Source of the DNA: Phallus indusiatus
Taxonomy: Eukaryota > Basidiomycota > Agaricomycetes > Phallales > Phallaceae
NCBI GenBank assembly: GCA_027605045.1
Contig: JAQFWX010000073.1
Location: 122,063-186,062, forward strand
Direction of reading: 5' to 3'
DNA length: 64,000 nt
Part shown: positions 10,251-23,347 of the stretch, piece after piece
How the letters are laid out: each line of letters starts with the position of its first letter
How positions within the stretch are numbered: the stretch's first letter is position 1
Notes under the pieces: generated by a model
What the model saw: the letters and a program-made list of their open reading frames with translations, nothing else
Told to the model about the DNA's origin: nothing
Database searches by the model: none
Translations under genes and position numbers: made by a program

Positions 10251-13039
10251 CTAGATGAAAACATTGCTAAGCCAGGATTCAAAATCCAGCTGCTCTTCGT
10301 TCAATCGTGGCATTGCTTGAGTCAGATATTCGACGGATCCAGCTGGGATAAGCGCTTGATGTAAATCAAGTTCCGTAACAAAAGGCTGTATGGGGCACAT
10401 ATTCAAAAGAGTGAAGAAGAGACTCAAAATTGAGAATAATAGACCTTATCTTTTGCAATGCTGCGAAATGCATCACGAAGTTGATCTGGAGATGTCTGAT
10501 CTTCCATTATGTCTACCTGAATGGCTGTGAGATGATATGAAAGCTAAGATAAAGAGTGCAGGTTTACTAGTAAATTGATGAAAGCTTCGTATGTCACGGC
10601 CCCATATTCTTCTATTAGATGAGCATAAATAACAACAAGGTCATTATCCTATTCAATGGCAATCAGCGAAGGATAATAATATGACGCATAAAACTTGTCT
10701 TGCAGAGTAGACTATGCCTAGACTAGCCAGTGCAGCAGCCATCTCATCCAAATCCAATGTGTTTGACTCGTCACGGTCGAAATACCTGAAGGTACTTTCA
10801 AACTGTTCCAGCTGAGCTGGGGTCAGGTTAGACATATTTCTCGATATAATCTGGACATGTCTCAACGATCTGATCAGAAATGAGAAAGTTCCGGTCTTGC
10901 TTACTTGATTTTCCAGGAAGGCGATCTTTTTGGCTACGACCTGCCGTACCAGCTGTAATTCAAACTGTAAATCCTGAACTGTGAAGATGGTATAATCGTT
11001 TTCTTCGATATTGGCGTCTTTGGATTGACTTTCCATCGTAATTAAAGATTTCAAGTCGTCTTCGAAGGGGGTTAGCCGTTCTTGGATTTGTCTGATTTGT
11101 TCCTGTTGGGACTAGAAGATCATAAAATCATAAATCTAGATTTATGAATGAGACAGACACGTAAGTACTTCCAGAGGTCCACCTAAAGCGGATATATCAG
11201 ATGAGAGAGCGCGTAGACGTCGCTCGAAAGCATTAGCTAAATCAGCAAATTTTTGCCTTAATGATTCCTTAATACTAGAGGAGGTTGAGATATTCAATTC
11301 TTTACTCTAAAAGGTAAAGCGACAAAACTCACTTTCTTATTTGTGCGTTAATCGCTCGAGATCGTCGTGCCTCTGCCGCAAGAAGATCGTTCCATGCAGC
11401 TGCGAGATCCTTGGGAGATACTAATCTTTAGAAAAAGGGCCAGAAGAATTGAGAAAGAAACTAACGGATATACTTAAACCAGACTGCGGTGTCCATTCCC
11501 TCAAACCATAGGTCTTCAGTTTGATTTGGATGTTACCAAAAAGCGTCGATAAATCTTGACGTTCAGTTACCCAATCACGTTTGACCGTTGACTTGTAATC
11601 GTGAAATGAAGCCAGCTGTTCCTTCGCATCCATGTAAGTGCCATCAAAAGTCGCTTCAAGCCATTGCGATTGGGTAGTTGAAAGGGCAAAGAGAAGCTTG
11701 TAATGTAAATAAACCTGGAGTTTCCAATATTTCATTTGATACGCACTGCGCGTGCACGCCGCTCATAATCATTTTGACTAATCCAGATTGACTGCATTAG
11801 TTCCGCAAATTTAGCAACACGACGAGATACTGTTTCTGCTTGGTCTACAAAAACGGTGATGGAAATGAAATTCCATTCTGGGTCCATCACGAACCTTGAG
11901 AAGAAAACGCATGGAAGAACGAGGCGATGTAGGTCATAACGCTTCTTTCGTCCGGTTTCGCACTATCGCACAAGTCTCTCACTTCGAGTAATTGCTGATG
12001 ATGTAAGATCATAACTCGGGTCTTTCAATAAATTCGCTCAAAAAAAAAACGTACGGGAATATTGAGATGTGTTTCCGCGATGACGAATGCCATCTGCGTA
12101 TTCTCATATCTGTTTTCCTGACAAGTATGATAAAGGAATGTTGACCACTAAGAAAAAAATTTGGTACCTTATCAAGACCATCATAGTCTATCAAGTCGGG
12201 TCGATGTGCATGAATAAGAGCACAACTATGGTAAATTCAGCATATTTGTCAAGGCGATCCATTGAACAACCTTACAGAGCGAGGCCATCCCTCCAACTAT
12301 ATGAAAAATCTTGCACGTCAACCTCGGAATATGGCGCAGTTTTACGCTGACACCACAAAAGGAGACCTTCCTTCGCCGACTGGCCCTCTTCGCTGAATGA
12401 AGTTAAAAAATAAGTGACTATAGCGAATATACGCATCGTACGGGGTGTATTCACCTAATATCGGCAATAGTGAACCTGAGGATCAGAGTCCAAATCATTC
12501 CTAGAATAAGTTTTAGATTCCCATCGATAATGTCTGTGAATTATCCTTCAATCTCTGACAATAATCGTGTTGTCGCAACTGCCTCGCCTTCAGGTCCGAT
12601 GTTGGTTAATTTAACCCCCCTGCTTGCTATGAAATCAAGAGCCTTCGTCACATTTTCGGCTTTCTGCACGCGCATTCTCGGATTCCTATTGTATCTGCCC
12701 AGAGAAACATCTCCTACGTTGAAATAAGGTTATTGACCTCCACATGTCAAAGGTAAGAGGTAATTTACCCATAACTTCCTGACAAAGCCACTTCAAATCA
12801 CTGTAGAAAAGTAAGAAAAGAGGGCTCACCATTAATTGGATCAAGCGAACGCCGTCCGAGAGATCTTTAACGAGAGAGGTGATTGGTGGGTAACCATGCA
12901 TCTCCAATTTCGTATTGAGCCTTCAATGTTTCGGTCAGTGAAAAAAGTAGAAGAATTTGAATTATGAGGAATTATATCAAAACCATTTGCAAAAGGTACG
13001 TTCTTGGACGTCTCTCGAAAGTGCCTCTAAAGATTCCAT
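10251..13039 (-). CDS. ain1: Alpha-actinin (actin-bundling protein)
   Basis: This protein cross-links actin filaments, notably in the cytokinetic ring of fungi. From the start at 13039 ([16 protein letters not shown]) a calponin-homology domain follows: CKW, intron, [20 protein letters not shown], then [18 protein letters not shown] second CH domain holds [12 protein letters not shown] and [21 protein letters not shown]. The middle is helical and spectrin-like, and the C-terminus has EF-hands, with the loop [12 protein letters not shown] intact. The end, ESWLSNVFI, stops at 10251-10253. The layout of two CH domains, a short rod and calmodulin-like EF-hands matches fungal alpha-actinin. The gene is split by many short introns, and convergent with the cyclophilin gene, with only 44 bp between stops. 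Confidence 0.9.
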
Positions 13040-13396
13040 TGAGAGACGCGGAATACATTCATGATCACGTCGCCGTCACTCTAAACGGATTACATAACTT
13101 CACCCACCGAATTCTCATGACACTCAGTATGTTGCGCTCACTATGGTCAACCAGAGTAACTGCTTTTCCAAGGAATCTACTAGGAAATAATGCATCTCGA
13201 GTTGGTCTTCGAAGGAATATTATACGGAGGGGAATGGCGTCGAAATCCCATCAAGCCGCCAGCTCAGATACTCCTTGGATAGTAAATATTGAGTTTTCAA
13301 TCCCCTCTGTCAATCGTTTGACTGTCTAAACCTTCTCCTTTAAGGTTGCCTCAACCCTCCTATTCGGCCCTACTGTAAGCTACCTTTTTCGAAATC
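13040..13396. other. Shared upstream region between alpha-actinin and the small acidic gene
   Basis: Divergent promoter space of about 360 bp. I see no clear TATA or other site that I would name. Confidence 0.5.
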
Positions 13397-13986
13397 ATGT
13401 CAGGAGTAGGTAATTGAAGAGTTTTTTTTTTAATTTTGGGCGAAAGCTTGTCTACCTGCTTGGGCCGGGTTCTGCAAGCGTCGTCACCGGGCATGGTGAT
13501 TCATCAAAGGATCCTCATCCATCAGGACATGGAGCCGCTCCAGCCCCATTGACGAAGGAATCCATCCCCCACCAGGCCGGACCGTCGGAAGTGGAGGAAG
13601 CGGAAGATAAGTCGACTCATGACTCCGAAGCAGCGAGTGACAACGCTGAACAAGCAGACGAACAACAGTCGGATACCCCCCATGTAAGCAAAAGTTTTGT
13701 TGGCTTTTGATTTTGTATACTAATAAGCTGCAGACCTCACAGAAAGAGAACGAAAATACCGAAAAGCCAGCGTCGGAAAATCCAACAGAGTCCAATGAAA
13801 CCTCTCAAGGCGACGACAAGACTGAAATATCTGAGGAGCACCAAGAAAACAATCAGACACCAACGGAAACCCATGAGGTAAGTTCAACAGATTACTTATG
13901 TAGAGTCACAGCTTCAAAAGCGAGCTTCCGAAATATTTTAGACCGATAGTACAGACAAAGATAACAAGCAAAACAAGGCAGATTAG
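13397..13986 (+). CDS. Small acidic low-complexity protein, unknown function
   Basis: I do not recognise a family. Two starts are possible: ATG at 13397 (MSG, then an intron, then LVYLLGPGSASVVTGHGDSS) or ATG at 13414 reading straight into KLVYLLGPGSA. The conserved-looking part is GPGSASVVTGHGDSSKDPHP, followed by a long tail rich in Glu, Asp, Ser, Thr and Gln that is probably disordered. Clean introns at 13684-13732 and 13876-13941 (GTAAGC...CTGCAG and GTAAGT...TTTTAG) keep the frame, which supports a real gene. The last codons are NKQNKAD with TAG at 13984-13986. No signal peptide or membrane segment is evident. Total length is about 150 residues. Confidence 0.65.
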
Positions 13987-14121
13987 ACATTTATTTAGTC
14001 TTGTGTAAAGCTTGAAAAATATACACTTTCAATACCGCTCCCCCCCAAACCAACCTGAAATATTCGTCCAAAGCTGAGTTATTACTACGAAAGGAAGGTG
14101 CTAGTTTATTACGTAAACTTC

Positions 14122-14818
14122 ATGGCAGAGTCTGATACTTCAACCCCATGGGAGTATATAAGTCCTCAGGTACTGGGCTTCAAAGACTAATATCAATCAA
14201 TTTTCCACCCGGATCCTGACTTCACCTCATTAGGACCTTTATAATTTGATTAAAAGTTCAAAAGTCTCTGGAAAGGACTATATCGTTGTAGACGTCAGAG
14301 ACGAAGACTTCATCGGCGGCAACATAAAAGGATGTCTGCATATCCCGTCGCGGAAATACGAGGAATTATTCGAGGACTTATGCGCCAGAATTAAGGATAT
14401 TCCGACTATTATTTTCCATTGCGCTTATTCCCAAGCTCGGTCAGTACCAGTGCTGTTATTTCAAATCAGCCGAATCTAGTACCTAATCATCAATGCAAAC
14501 CCAAATAAAAAGAGGCCCGAAGGCAGCCAATGTACGTCCGGATTGTCGAGCCCTGTTGTAAAAAAGATCAGTTTGATCAGGTTTTAAACCAGATCTATAC
14601 CCAAAAACGTGTTCTTGTGTCGGGTTGTGATGGCGAGTCAGGGAGCAAACAGCGGGTTCTTGTTCTTCAAGGTGGATTTGCTAATATGCAGGCTGCATAC
14701 AAAGTAAGGTATCATTTCCTTTGGGTCCTTATAGCAAGATCTCATTGTTGTTATTGAGGATGACAATGCGGTAATCGAGGGATGGGATAAATCCCTGTGG
14801 GAGTACGAATTCTTTTGA
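14122..14818 (+). CDS. Cdc25-like rhodanese-fold phosphatase / arsenate reductase
   Basis: This is a single rhodanese domain of the small Cdc25-like group (fission yeast Ibp1, yeast Acr2/Ych1, plant ACR2), which act as protein phosphatases or arsenate reductases. The start MAESDTSTPWEYISPQ is followed by an intron, then DYIVVDVRDEDFIGGNIKG, CLHIPSRKYE and the catalytic loop HCAYSQARGPKAAN. The Cys-X5-Arg signature is complete (C-AYSQA-R). Further introns use GTCAGT and GTACGT donors; the last exons give RVLVLQGGFANMQAAYK and GWDKSLWEYEFF with TGA at 14816-14818. About 150 residues is normal for the family. Phosphatase and arsenate reductase roles cannot be separated from sequence alone. Confidence 0.85.
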
Positions 14819-14929
14819 GGTTTATGGCGGGGACCTCCCGGTGGTATTAATTAACAGCGATTTCTGGACATATTCAATTACTATTGCCTAGCATGAAATA
14901 CATCTAACATATACAAACATGCGAGCGCG

Positions 14930-16675
14930 TCATTGGCCCGAACTAGGATAATTATCTGTTAAGGCGCTATCCTCCGAGTGAAGACTTTCGTCGGGATGCT
15001 TTTCGATAGTTTGAGCCATGAGTTCTTGCTCAAATTTTTGGCGAGCCCTTGAGTATCGAAGTTGCTCCTCAGCTTCTACGGCTGCTTTACGCGCTTCCTC
15101 GTCAGTTCGGTCGCTGTATATGGTACGGCCTGTATTCCTGTATCCCATAGAAGGATCATGGGTAAATATTTGGACTAAGAATATGTATTATAAGCTTACC
15201 GCGGAGGTTCTTGAGAGAAGCCCCATGACCGAGGGTGAACAGCATCCTGTTCATTATTAGAGCTTGCAGAAGACCGTCCTCCATTATATAAATTCCCAAT
15301 TTTTCCATAAGCTCCCGGACCCAATCCTTTCATCATTCCTCCTCTTCCTGAGCTCATAGGGCGATCGGAAGTTTGCTTCCAATCCTTTCCATTGGGAACA
15401 GGCTCGTCTCCAAGGGGAGTTGAAGAGGATGATGGGGCAGGTGTGGGATCTATATCGTACATTTTCGTGTCATCCTCCTCGACATCTTTTTCATTAGCTG
15501 CCCAACTGGAGCGGCCCTTTTGAGCTGCAGCTCTTTTAGGTCGAGGGGCTGGTAAACTTGCTGAGGGTAACGAAGACCGGCCATTGGCTTGCCGCGCTGA
15601 GGTGCGTGTTTTTCCCTTTGAAAGTGTTTGAGTTTTAGGAAGAGGAGGTTGTCGCTTTTTATGTGATACAGACGCAGTCGAGCTGATGCCAGCAACAGAC
15701 GTGGATGGAACCAGTTCAGTCGCTATAAGAATGCGCTCGTTTTCCTTGACGGCGCGTTTGGCAAGGGCAGTAGACAGCGGAATAGCGTGCGGTATTGTTT
15801 CTGTGGATTAAAAAAAAACGTTTTTAGCGGGGGACTATATATTTATGAAAGCGAGTTTGGTTGGCTCACTAACCTTGCAAGAACTTGAGACCGCTATAAA
15901 CTTCGGTCAGGTAAGCTAAATCGGGTTATAAGAATGAAGATGGACAGGATGAAAAAGAGAAATCACACACACCCAGATCTTCTTGTTTGATGACATTGCG
16001 GTTGTGTGATTCGGCTTGCTTTGAACTGTAAGTCGCTAGACGGTGAATGAATTCTTGCTATGGAAAAAAAAAACAAGAAGATGCGTGAACTTGAGCGAAC
16101 AAAGCTCGGGTGAAAAATTGCGGAGGCTACACACAGTGGCAAGTGAAACTAGGAAGACGGCATCTTTCGAAGGAGGTAGAATATCACCTGACGCGTTGCC
16201 TCAGTAAAAAGAAAAAGAGAGACAACATAAAATAAAGTGAAAAGCGGGAAGAGGAAAGGGAAAAAGACCAACCGTATGCTTTCATGATTTTCTCCACACG
16301 TTGCTGGTCAATATAGGTTTCGCCTGGCTTCCTAGGCTGCAAACGGGGGATTTGTTGTTGCTCGGACTTTGGTTCTTGCTGTTTGGAGGTGGAAGGCGCG
16401 TTAGAAGACTGAGGAGAAGGGACATGCACGGCTTTTGCCTTGCCCTTGCCATTGAGTTTGCGAGCAGGAGCAGTAACGGGCGGGACGAGGTCGAGGAGCT
16501 CGTCGTCGATTATCTGGTCGACCTCTTCTTCGTCGGTGACGTAGTCGTCTTCGTAGTCAATTTCGCTGGACGGGGCGGTTGCTTGGTTGATGGTGACGAT
16601 TTGGGGAACGTCGATATCCATCGGAGAGGATGGCGGCGGCGGACGACGGGCAGGAATGCGGAGAATATTGGACAT
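14930..16675 (-). CDS. CHRAC1/Dpb3-like histone-fold protein
   Basis: A histone-fold subunit resembling CHRAC-15 and Dpb3, which pair with a Dpb4-type partner in nucleosome remodelling (CHRAC/ISW2) or DNA polymerase epsilon. The chosen start at 16675 gives MSNILRIPARRPP; an earlier ATG at 16747 is possible. An acidic stretch (EIDYEDDYVTDEEEVDQIID) precedes the fold: helix 1 QQRVEKIMKAYG, then SKDAVFLVSLAT, EFIHRLATYSSKQAESHN, VIKQEDL and LKFLQETIPHAIPL, each on its own exon. LATYS is shared with animal CHRAC1. The long tail is basic and low complexity, with glycine-rich GRGGMMKGLGPGAYG near the end. The stop is at 14930-14932. At roughly 480 residues it is much longer than CHRAC1. Confidence 0.72.
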
Positions 16676-16846
16676 GGCAGACGAGAAAAAAGGGGGGGGA
16701 CAACTCAAAACAGAGTCCGTCCGTGCCGAGCGAGGGTTGGGACTCACATACTATTCACCAGCGCTTCTATGTACATAGATAGTACAAACTCATAATAGAT
16801 ACAAAATATATATAATAATATCTTTCTACTACATTTTTTATATTTT

Positions 16847-18267
16847 TTATATTGGACCAGGCCACTCTACCACAAGATGGGCCGCAACAGCCCGAACCTG
16901 ATCGTCGTCGTCCTCAAATTTCAATCGATATACCGGGGTTTTAGAGGATGCAGATGAGGACTAGGGAGGAGGAGGCAGGGGAAAAAAAAATTAAGGAAAA
17001 TATCATAGATGATTATCGAAACTTACTCGTGCACCAGGTGCTGCTACTACTTCTGCTCGGTAGAAACAACTGGTGTCGGGATACAACCCCATGACGGTCG
17101 ATCCTGCGGCATATTCCTCGTAAGAGTTGGGATGGGTGACGCTGTTGGACGGCGCAGTTGGATCGGGAAGAGGTATCAAATTGCGAAGCGTCGTATTCCA
17201 CGTTCTGTGCAATGTTGTTGCTGAATCTGCATCCTCAAGCTTAATATATGAAAGGCAGCTTCACTTACTGTCCTGGCTGTCCATTATCCTGCTCCTCAAT
17301 GTCTTGTACCTCGTATCTAGGAAACTAAAATCAACTTCCATGTCTAAAACATCAATTATTACGAGCACCCCCTCACCGATTTTTATCTTGATTGATGCAC
17401 CTTTTGACCACGGCCAAAATCCAAGCCTCGCCATCGCCCTCCCCATTCTCGCCTTTCGACTGCGTTCCCCCGTTCTTCGGAGGCGGTTGATGAAAGGCCA
17501 CCTTTCTTCCTGGCTGCAGTGGTAATTGCTTAGCCAATGCCTCTCTTCGCGCCTTCGGGTCACGAGAAAACGGAATAGCTGGTTGTAAAGGAACGTTATT
17601 GCCTGATCGAGACGCGGTCGCTGACCCGACTGTAGGCGTTCCAAATCTATTTGGTGTAGAAGGTATCGAGGAAGGCGAGGACATACGTGGTCGTTTCACC
17701 CGATTTCCTGTGTAACCCCAGAGATTCCGGTGTTAAGATAAACTTTTCTCTGTGGAAGGATTTGAAAAAAAAAAGCAACAACTTGCCCTGCTGTGCGACT
17801 TCTGGTGCTTGTCGCAATGCTAACAGTATTCCCACCTGTTCGAGAGCTTCATCAATAGCCCTAAGCGGTGGTCCACATGTTAAAGAAAACAAAAACAAAA
17901 ATATTATATGAAGAAGAGAGACACAAACTTGGTTTCCTTTTCTGCTGCATCTCTGATGTCACCGATTCCGTTCAGTAGCTTCTTGTAGTTGGGTTTCAAT
18001 GAGTCTGGGTTGTCCAACACCTCATCATTAGGGGGCAGACCGTTAATAATTTTGTTGACTCGGGATATGGTTTCAGACGTTGTAGGGTTGTCGGCCAAAC
18101 TCCTTAGATGACTCAAAGAAGCACAGATATTCTGCCAACATTGGACTTCTGTTTTGTAATAGATAGATAACGACAGCTAGGTATTATTATTTATTGATAT
18201 CGACAATAAGACAGTCAGTACCTTCCGAGGGAGCTGTCCGTTTCTGCCCTGCTCTTCGGCGTTCCAT
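16847..18267 (-). CDS. SGF29: SGF29, SAGA-associated factor with tandem Tudor domain
   Basis: SGF29 is the SAGA subunit that reads trimethylated histone H3 lysine 4 through a double Tudor domain. The start at 18267 gives MERRRAGQKRTAPSE, an intron, then VQCWQNICASLSHLRSLAD and a helical N-terminal half. The C-terminal half has GRKVAFHQPPP, EAWILAVVKRC, NRYEVQDIEEQD, TTLRNLIPLPDP, VMGLYPDTSCFYRAEVV and LKFEDDDD. The YPxTxxFYxA block and the downstream F-E-D match the methyl-lysine pocket of the family. It ends WPGPI with the stop at 16847-16849. Introns join cleanly. It is divergent from translin, 116 bp away. Confidence 0.9.
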
Positions 18268-18383
18268 GAACTCGTGGGGGCAGCCTCTCCTTTGAGGTGG
18301 CGGTAGAAAGGCGCCGTCACCCACCGCATGCGCGTGCTCGTGGATGGGCGCGGAGTCACGCAGCGACGCTGGTCAACGCCACG

Positions 18384-19571
18384 ATGAACCAAGATGACTT
18401 GGAGTATATAACGAGTCTGCTCGAGAAGGACGTAGTGATGACAGAGGTTAATTCGAATGAGCTTTCTCGTTACTTTCTTTTTACTCCTGCCTCCAGAAAC
18501 TCCGGGACCTCTCTTCGGAATTGGATAGGAAAACGCGAATGGTCGTCAGCGTTCTGAACAAAATACATTCATTACCCGCGCAATCCAGTACTACCCCGCC
18601 CATCTTTTCGTCTCGTCCCGTTTATCCTGACCTAACGTTGTATTACAACCAGTTCCAGATATTGTCAATTCCGCGAAACCCTTATTAATTGGATGTCGAG
18701 ATAGTATCGCCCTGATTGCAGAAGCCGTCCCAGAACATGAATTCTGGAGGTAATATGGAATTTAATTCATGAGTACGCTGATTGACTCAAGATTTGAATA
18801 GATGGAATCATATCTGGCACAAACAGGAACGTCGACACAGATTATGCAGCTAACGCATCTGTCTTATTTATTACTTGTATCTTCAGATTCAAGCCGCTGT
18901 GTTTTGCGCGGCTCTTGTTGAGTATCTTTCCACCGGAAAGTTATTATCGATATCACAAGCCAACGATGTATTCGAAAGTGTGCATATAACCAGCGGGCCA
19001 TCCGACTTCCTTCCGAACTGATATACTAACACAATCTCTCTAACTAGTTCGACCGGAGTGGCAAGATCGGTTTCACATTCAAGCGGAGGACTATCTTATG
19101 GGTCTTATTTCTCTCGTGAATGAGCTGGTCCGTTTGAAACCCACACATTTACTGCTACAATTAAACCTGAATGTGTTTAGTCCCGATACTCAGTTAATGC
19201 GGTTACCTCGGGCAATTTGGAAGAACCATACAAAGCATCGGCATTTGTAAAGGCAAGTAGTTTCTGAGACACATTTTCAAAATATATTGAACCTCATTTA
19301 AGAATATAATGTCTGGGTTTTCAATGGTAGGCCTAGTTAAACCAAGAGATGTTTATCGCCAACTTACACCTTTGTTCATGCCAGCTGAACCTCAAAAATG
19401 ATAATCTGCGCAAACGATTCGATAGTTTGAAATATGACATCAAAAAAATAGAAGAAGGTGCGTCAGTTGGTGGGGGAGTCAAACATTCGAGAATTGACTA
19501 TCGGTTATCTTTCAGTTGTGTATGATATCTCCTTGCGAGGGTTTAATCCGTCGTGTAAAAATAGTGCCTGA
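18384..19571 (+). CDS. TSN: Translin
   Basis: Translin is a helical, octamer-forming nucleic-acid-binding protein; with TRAX it forms the C3PO ribonuclease acting on RNA in the cytoplasm and nucleus. The start MNQDDLEYITSLLEK is followed by an intron and LRDLSSELDRKTRMVVSVLN, KIHSLPAQSS, then WRWNHIWHKQIQAAVFCAAL, YLMGLISLVNELSRYSVNAV and LNLKNDNLRKRFDSLKYDIK, ending VVYDISLRGFNPS. These are standard translin blocks in order. About seven introns are needed. The stop TGA at 19569-19571 gives a length near 230 residues, normal for translin. No TRAX gene lies in this window. Confidence 0.9.
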
Positions 19572-20030
19572 CTCGGCTTTGGTAAAAACGCTTGATATAT
19601 TAAAGAGCAGTATCAGTTCATCTCATGACTTGCCCCCTTCAATTTGTTAGCTTGATGGGGAAAATCAAATATATGTTTAATTTTCCCAGCAGCTGGTTCT
19701 TACGCTTAGCTTTAGATACGAGGTTTCATGTTTCTCATTCGCTACCCCATCAAGTACTACTTCCCGGTTGCAGTCGCAATATTTCCACGTTTCGTGAAGG
19801 ACACCTGTTCCCGTAAGCTAGTCTAAAGACAAGTTCCAGATCCGATTGAAGCGCCCCGCTTCAACCCAGAAGGGATGCTGGCATGAGGTTCCTTAACGGA
19901 CACCCGAGTTATTAAAGTTCCCTACATAAATACATATCGGAAAAGTATCAATTTTTTTCTCCAAGGGCTTAAGAATCCGTGTCAAAGTGCGACTAGCACC
20001 GATGAACTCAGGCCTTGGATATCTAAATGA
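19572..20030. other. Convergent intergenic region, translin / gamma-COP
   Basis: This holds the two 3' ends and one clear hairpin (19846-19864). Short open frames here have no family resemblance. Confidence 0.55.
19846..19864. terminator. Perfect 8-bp stem hairpin between convergent genes
   Basis: TTGAAGCG at 19846-19853 and CGCTTCAA at 19857-19864 pair perfectly across a CCC loop. It lies midway between the convergent 3' ends of translin and gamma-COP. It could mark 3' processing or be chance; fungal RNA polymerase II does not need such a hairpin, so the role is a guess. Confidence 0.3.
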
Positions 20031-23000
20031 TTAGCCACCAATGGCAGCCAAAACAAGCTTGGTCGCCTGTTCTTTTTCAGCGCGCACGCTCAGCTCCAGG
20101 CTCACTCCCTGGCCAGCCTGACCAGAAGAGGTCATCCTACATCTAACAAGTACTTTGCCACCGCCGCCTATAACTAGCCCAGATAAATTCAACGTATGTA
20201 ATGAGTTTGAAGTTGGATGTTCACTCCCTCCTAAGGGCTCCATGTTAAGAATTTCGATGATCGAATCGACAGCAGCTGTTGGATAAAGTAGCATTAATTT
20301 TGATCCTCGCAAATACTTAAAGGAACACCCACCCTTGATGCTATCCATCGCAGATAATGCGAATGTCTCGGTCGCCGTTGACTCACTTCGCAATCGATCC
20401 CATTCAGAGGCAAAGTTAGTAAAGTTGGGAACGATGTAGTCACCCCCTGCGCCCAACTCGACCTCTTCTAATTGGTATTCATCTTCGTAACCTTCTTCTT
20501 CCGGATCACCGCTCGCTGGGTCAAGTTCTTTGCTGATGAACTTGAGCGTGCATTGGAATGTGCCAAGGGTATACTCATTTGGCTCATCGCGGGTGAAACA
20601 AACGTAAACAACTCCAGGTGAACTCGCTGACGTCAATTTTGGTATTGGAATGGTGAACTCTTCACTTAGTCCTGTTTCACCAACAGGCTGCATAACCACA
20701 GAGACGTTTTCGAGTAATGTCTCTGAAATCGTATTTGACACGTTAAACTAATTTAAAGTGATAGCGTCACTTGTTTAGTATCCAAATAAAGAGAGTGGAT
20801 ACAAACAACATACCTGAAAGACGATATGTTCTTTGAAGATATGTTTGACACAGCCGACTACATATTCCGTTTCGCTTTCGGTAAGCTGAATAGGTTTTGA
20901 GCTGCTGTTTACCACAGGCCCAAAATCCATAAACTCGGGAATCTTAGAAAGTTCTTCTGCGAAGGAAGATTTAGTTGGAGCGCTTGAGGATCCGACTGCA
21001 GCTTCTGGTCGTCTAGGCGAAGGGGCAGCAACGAGATCGAGAGAGCTAGGACCTTCAGCGAGTAGACGTTATTAAAACTGCGGCAACACGGGAAATTCAG
21101 ACTTACGGGCGACTTCTGTGGCCATCTGAACACGGTTTATTTTGGGTATTGACGATGAGTCGAAGGGTTTCTCATTGGCGGTTGGATCATTAACATATGT
21201 TACTAAACTAGATTCTAGAGCCGAAAGAGAGAAGACGGATTCTAATGAAAGGTCAGATCATTAAGGAATCTTAATCATCCCATATAATTCTCTACCTTCT
21301 TTCACGTATGCGTCTGCCAACAGCATATCATTAATCACTCGGAGATACATAGCTACGCGGTCGCGGACTTCATCATCAACATCGTCTAAACACCTGAAAT
21401 AAGATCAATGAATATCCAAACTTTCAAGACGAAAGAAAAGGTAAACTTGCCTCGAAAGCAATACTTGCACACTACGTTTCACGGATATATCGGCAACATT
21501 AACTCCAAACTTGGCTAGACTTGACACAGCGGCCGCTCGGACTACAGCATTTTCTAACACGACACGATTATAGATATAACGAATAAATTTGGTCGGTTGT
21601 GGTGCTTTAGGTCCTTCGATACCGAGGAGATATAAGATTCTCACACTCAGTTTAGTAAACTCGCAATCTTCGATGAATTCACAAAGGTGCGATAATGCTG
21701 CTTCTTTTGAGTCCTGAATGAACTTGACCATGTCGAATATGGCCTCAACAACTGCACGTTTGAAATCGTAGCCTCCTTCATCACGTAGAATTCCAGATAA
21801 GAAATTGAGCATAAGCGCTTGTTTCGAAGGGAATTTTAGGCAGAGAGATCGAATAGCATCCACAACGATAACTTTGAATTCGTCACTGATTTCGGACATG
21901 AAGCCAGAAATTTGTTTCATCAGACGATCGACAGAAGCCTCGTTACCCGTCTTCAGAAGGGTTGTGATAGCGTATGTAGCTGTGCTGCGGTTGGGATCTG
22001 AAATGAGATTTTCCATGTCCAAGTTACATGTTGCAACGCTGTTGGGGAAGGCGAGCGCCAATGCACTCAAGGTGCGGACTGCAGCGAACTTCAGAGTAGA
22101 CTTGGTAGACGACAAAAGGAGCTGGAGCACTAGTCTGACAGTCAGATAACCATGTGGGTATACAAGTTTGATATTACGTACATGCAATGGGTCTAGTCAA
22201 TTGTTGGGGTGTGACGTTTCTCATTTCACAAATGGCTCGTGCAGCTTCATAGTTAACCATGTCAGATTTATGTCGAAGCCACCCTTCAAGCAAATCATAG
22301 AGAGGTTTTTGCATACTTCGCAAGATAATTAGTTTTTCTTTCTTCTTTAAATAAGAAAGACATCATACTTGGGATCTTCGTCCATAATCTTCGCAGCATA
22401 ACGAATCAGCATGCATAAAGCCATCGGGTTCTTCAAACTACTTCCAGCTCCAGATTTTCCGCCACCGAGTTGTTGGATTGTTTTTGTTACAGCCATTCTA
22501 TCTTGCTGTCTGATAAGATATAAAAGACCCAGGGCGTGATATTGAGTGATGTAACTAGTTGATGGGACAGCTTGGTATGTAGGCGTAGAGGGCTGGGAGC
22601 TGCCAAAACCAAGATAGGACGATGCGGAACCCGTCACGTTGAAGAACGACGATGAAAACGATTTGGCATTAACAGCTTCTTGAGTCTCGTTGACCCAACG
22701 TCGAATAACTTCCTTCGCGACAGGGAACAGATGATACGAAGAGACAACAGCAGCGGAAGATATAGATGAATTGCGATCAACAATAGCAGCTTTGAAAAAT
22801 CGCTCGGTTGTTTGTATCATAGAAGGCTAACACGACGCTCTAATTTAACAGAACAAAAAAGCGCTTTTCAAGACTCACGTCAGTAATCCGGCAGAGAGCA
22901 CGTATTGCGTTCGGTCGATAGATCACTTCCAGGTTTGGTTGCATATCTTTCATAATACTACTTGTGACGATGATAACATCCTCTGCCGAGCTTGATAATT

Positions 23001-23327
23001 CCTTAATGGTTAAATAAACCATTTGTCGTAACGCGCTCTAGATTGTAGTAAGTCTCAAAAAGTGAAGGAGATTCGCGAGTCATGAAAGAGAAAATTCACA
23101 TCTTTATGTTGGAACAACTTGGTTGTACCGAAAAAAAGTGTTGTCGCCTCATGCGTACTAAACGCATCCCCGAGGTACAGTAAATATACAATTCTGGTCA
23201 GTAGTGCTCGGCACCTTCGCGGGCTAATGGGAGACTCGTTGAATACTCGAGCTTCTTGGGTAATAGCAGATTTGTCGCTGTAGTATGCCCCAAGTCCGCT
23301 GTCGTCATCTCGCTTGGTGAACGCCAT
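20031..23327 (-). CDS. SEC21: Coatomer subunit gamma (gamma-COP)
   Basis: Gamma-COP is an adaptor subunit of the COPI coat that carries Golgi-to-ER and intra-Golgi traffic. The start at 23327 gives [20 protein letters not shown] and then [20 protein letters not shown], a classic gamma-COP opening. HEAT-like helical repeats follow ([60 protein letters not shown]). The C-terminal appendage domain includes [27 protein letters not shown] and the final [13 protein letters not shown], stop at 20031-20033. Roughly ten introns of 50-60 nt interrupt the gene. Length near 920 residues is as expected. Confidence 0.95.
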
Positions 23328-23347
23328 GCTGCCTTAGTATCTGAGTC

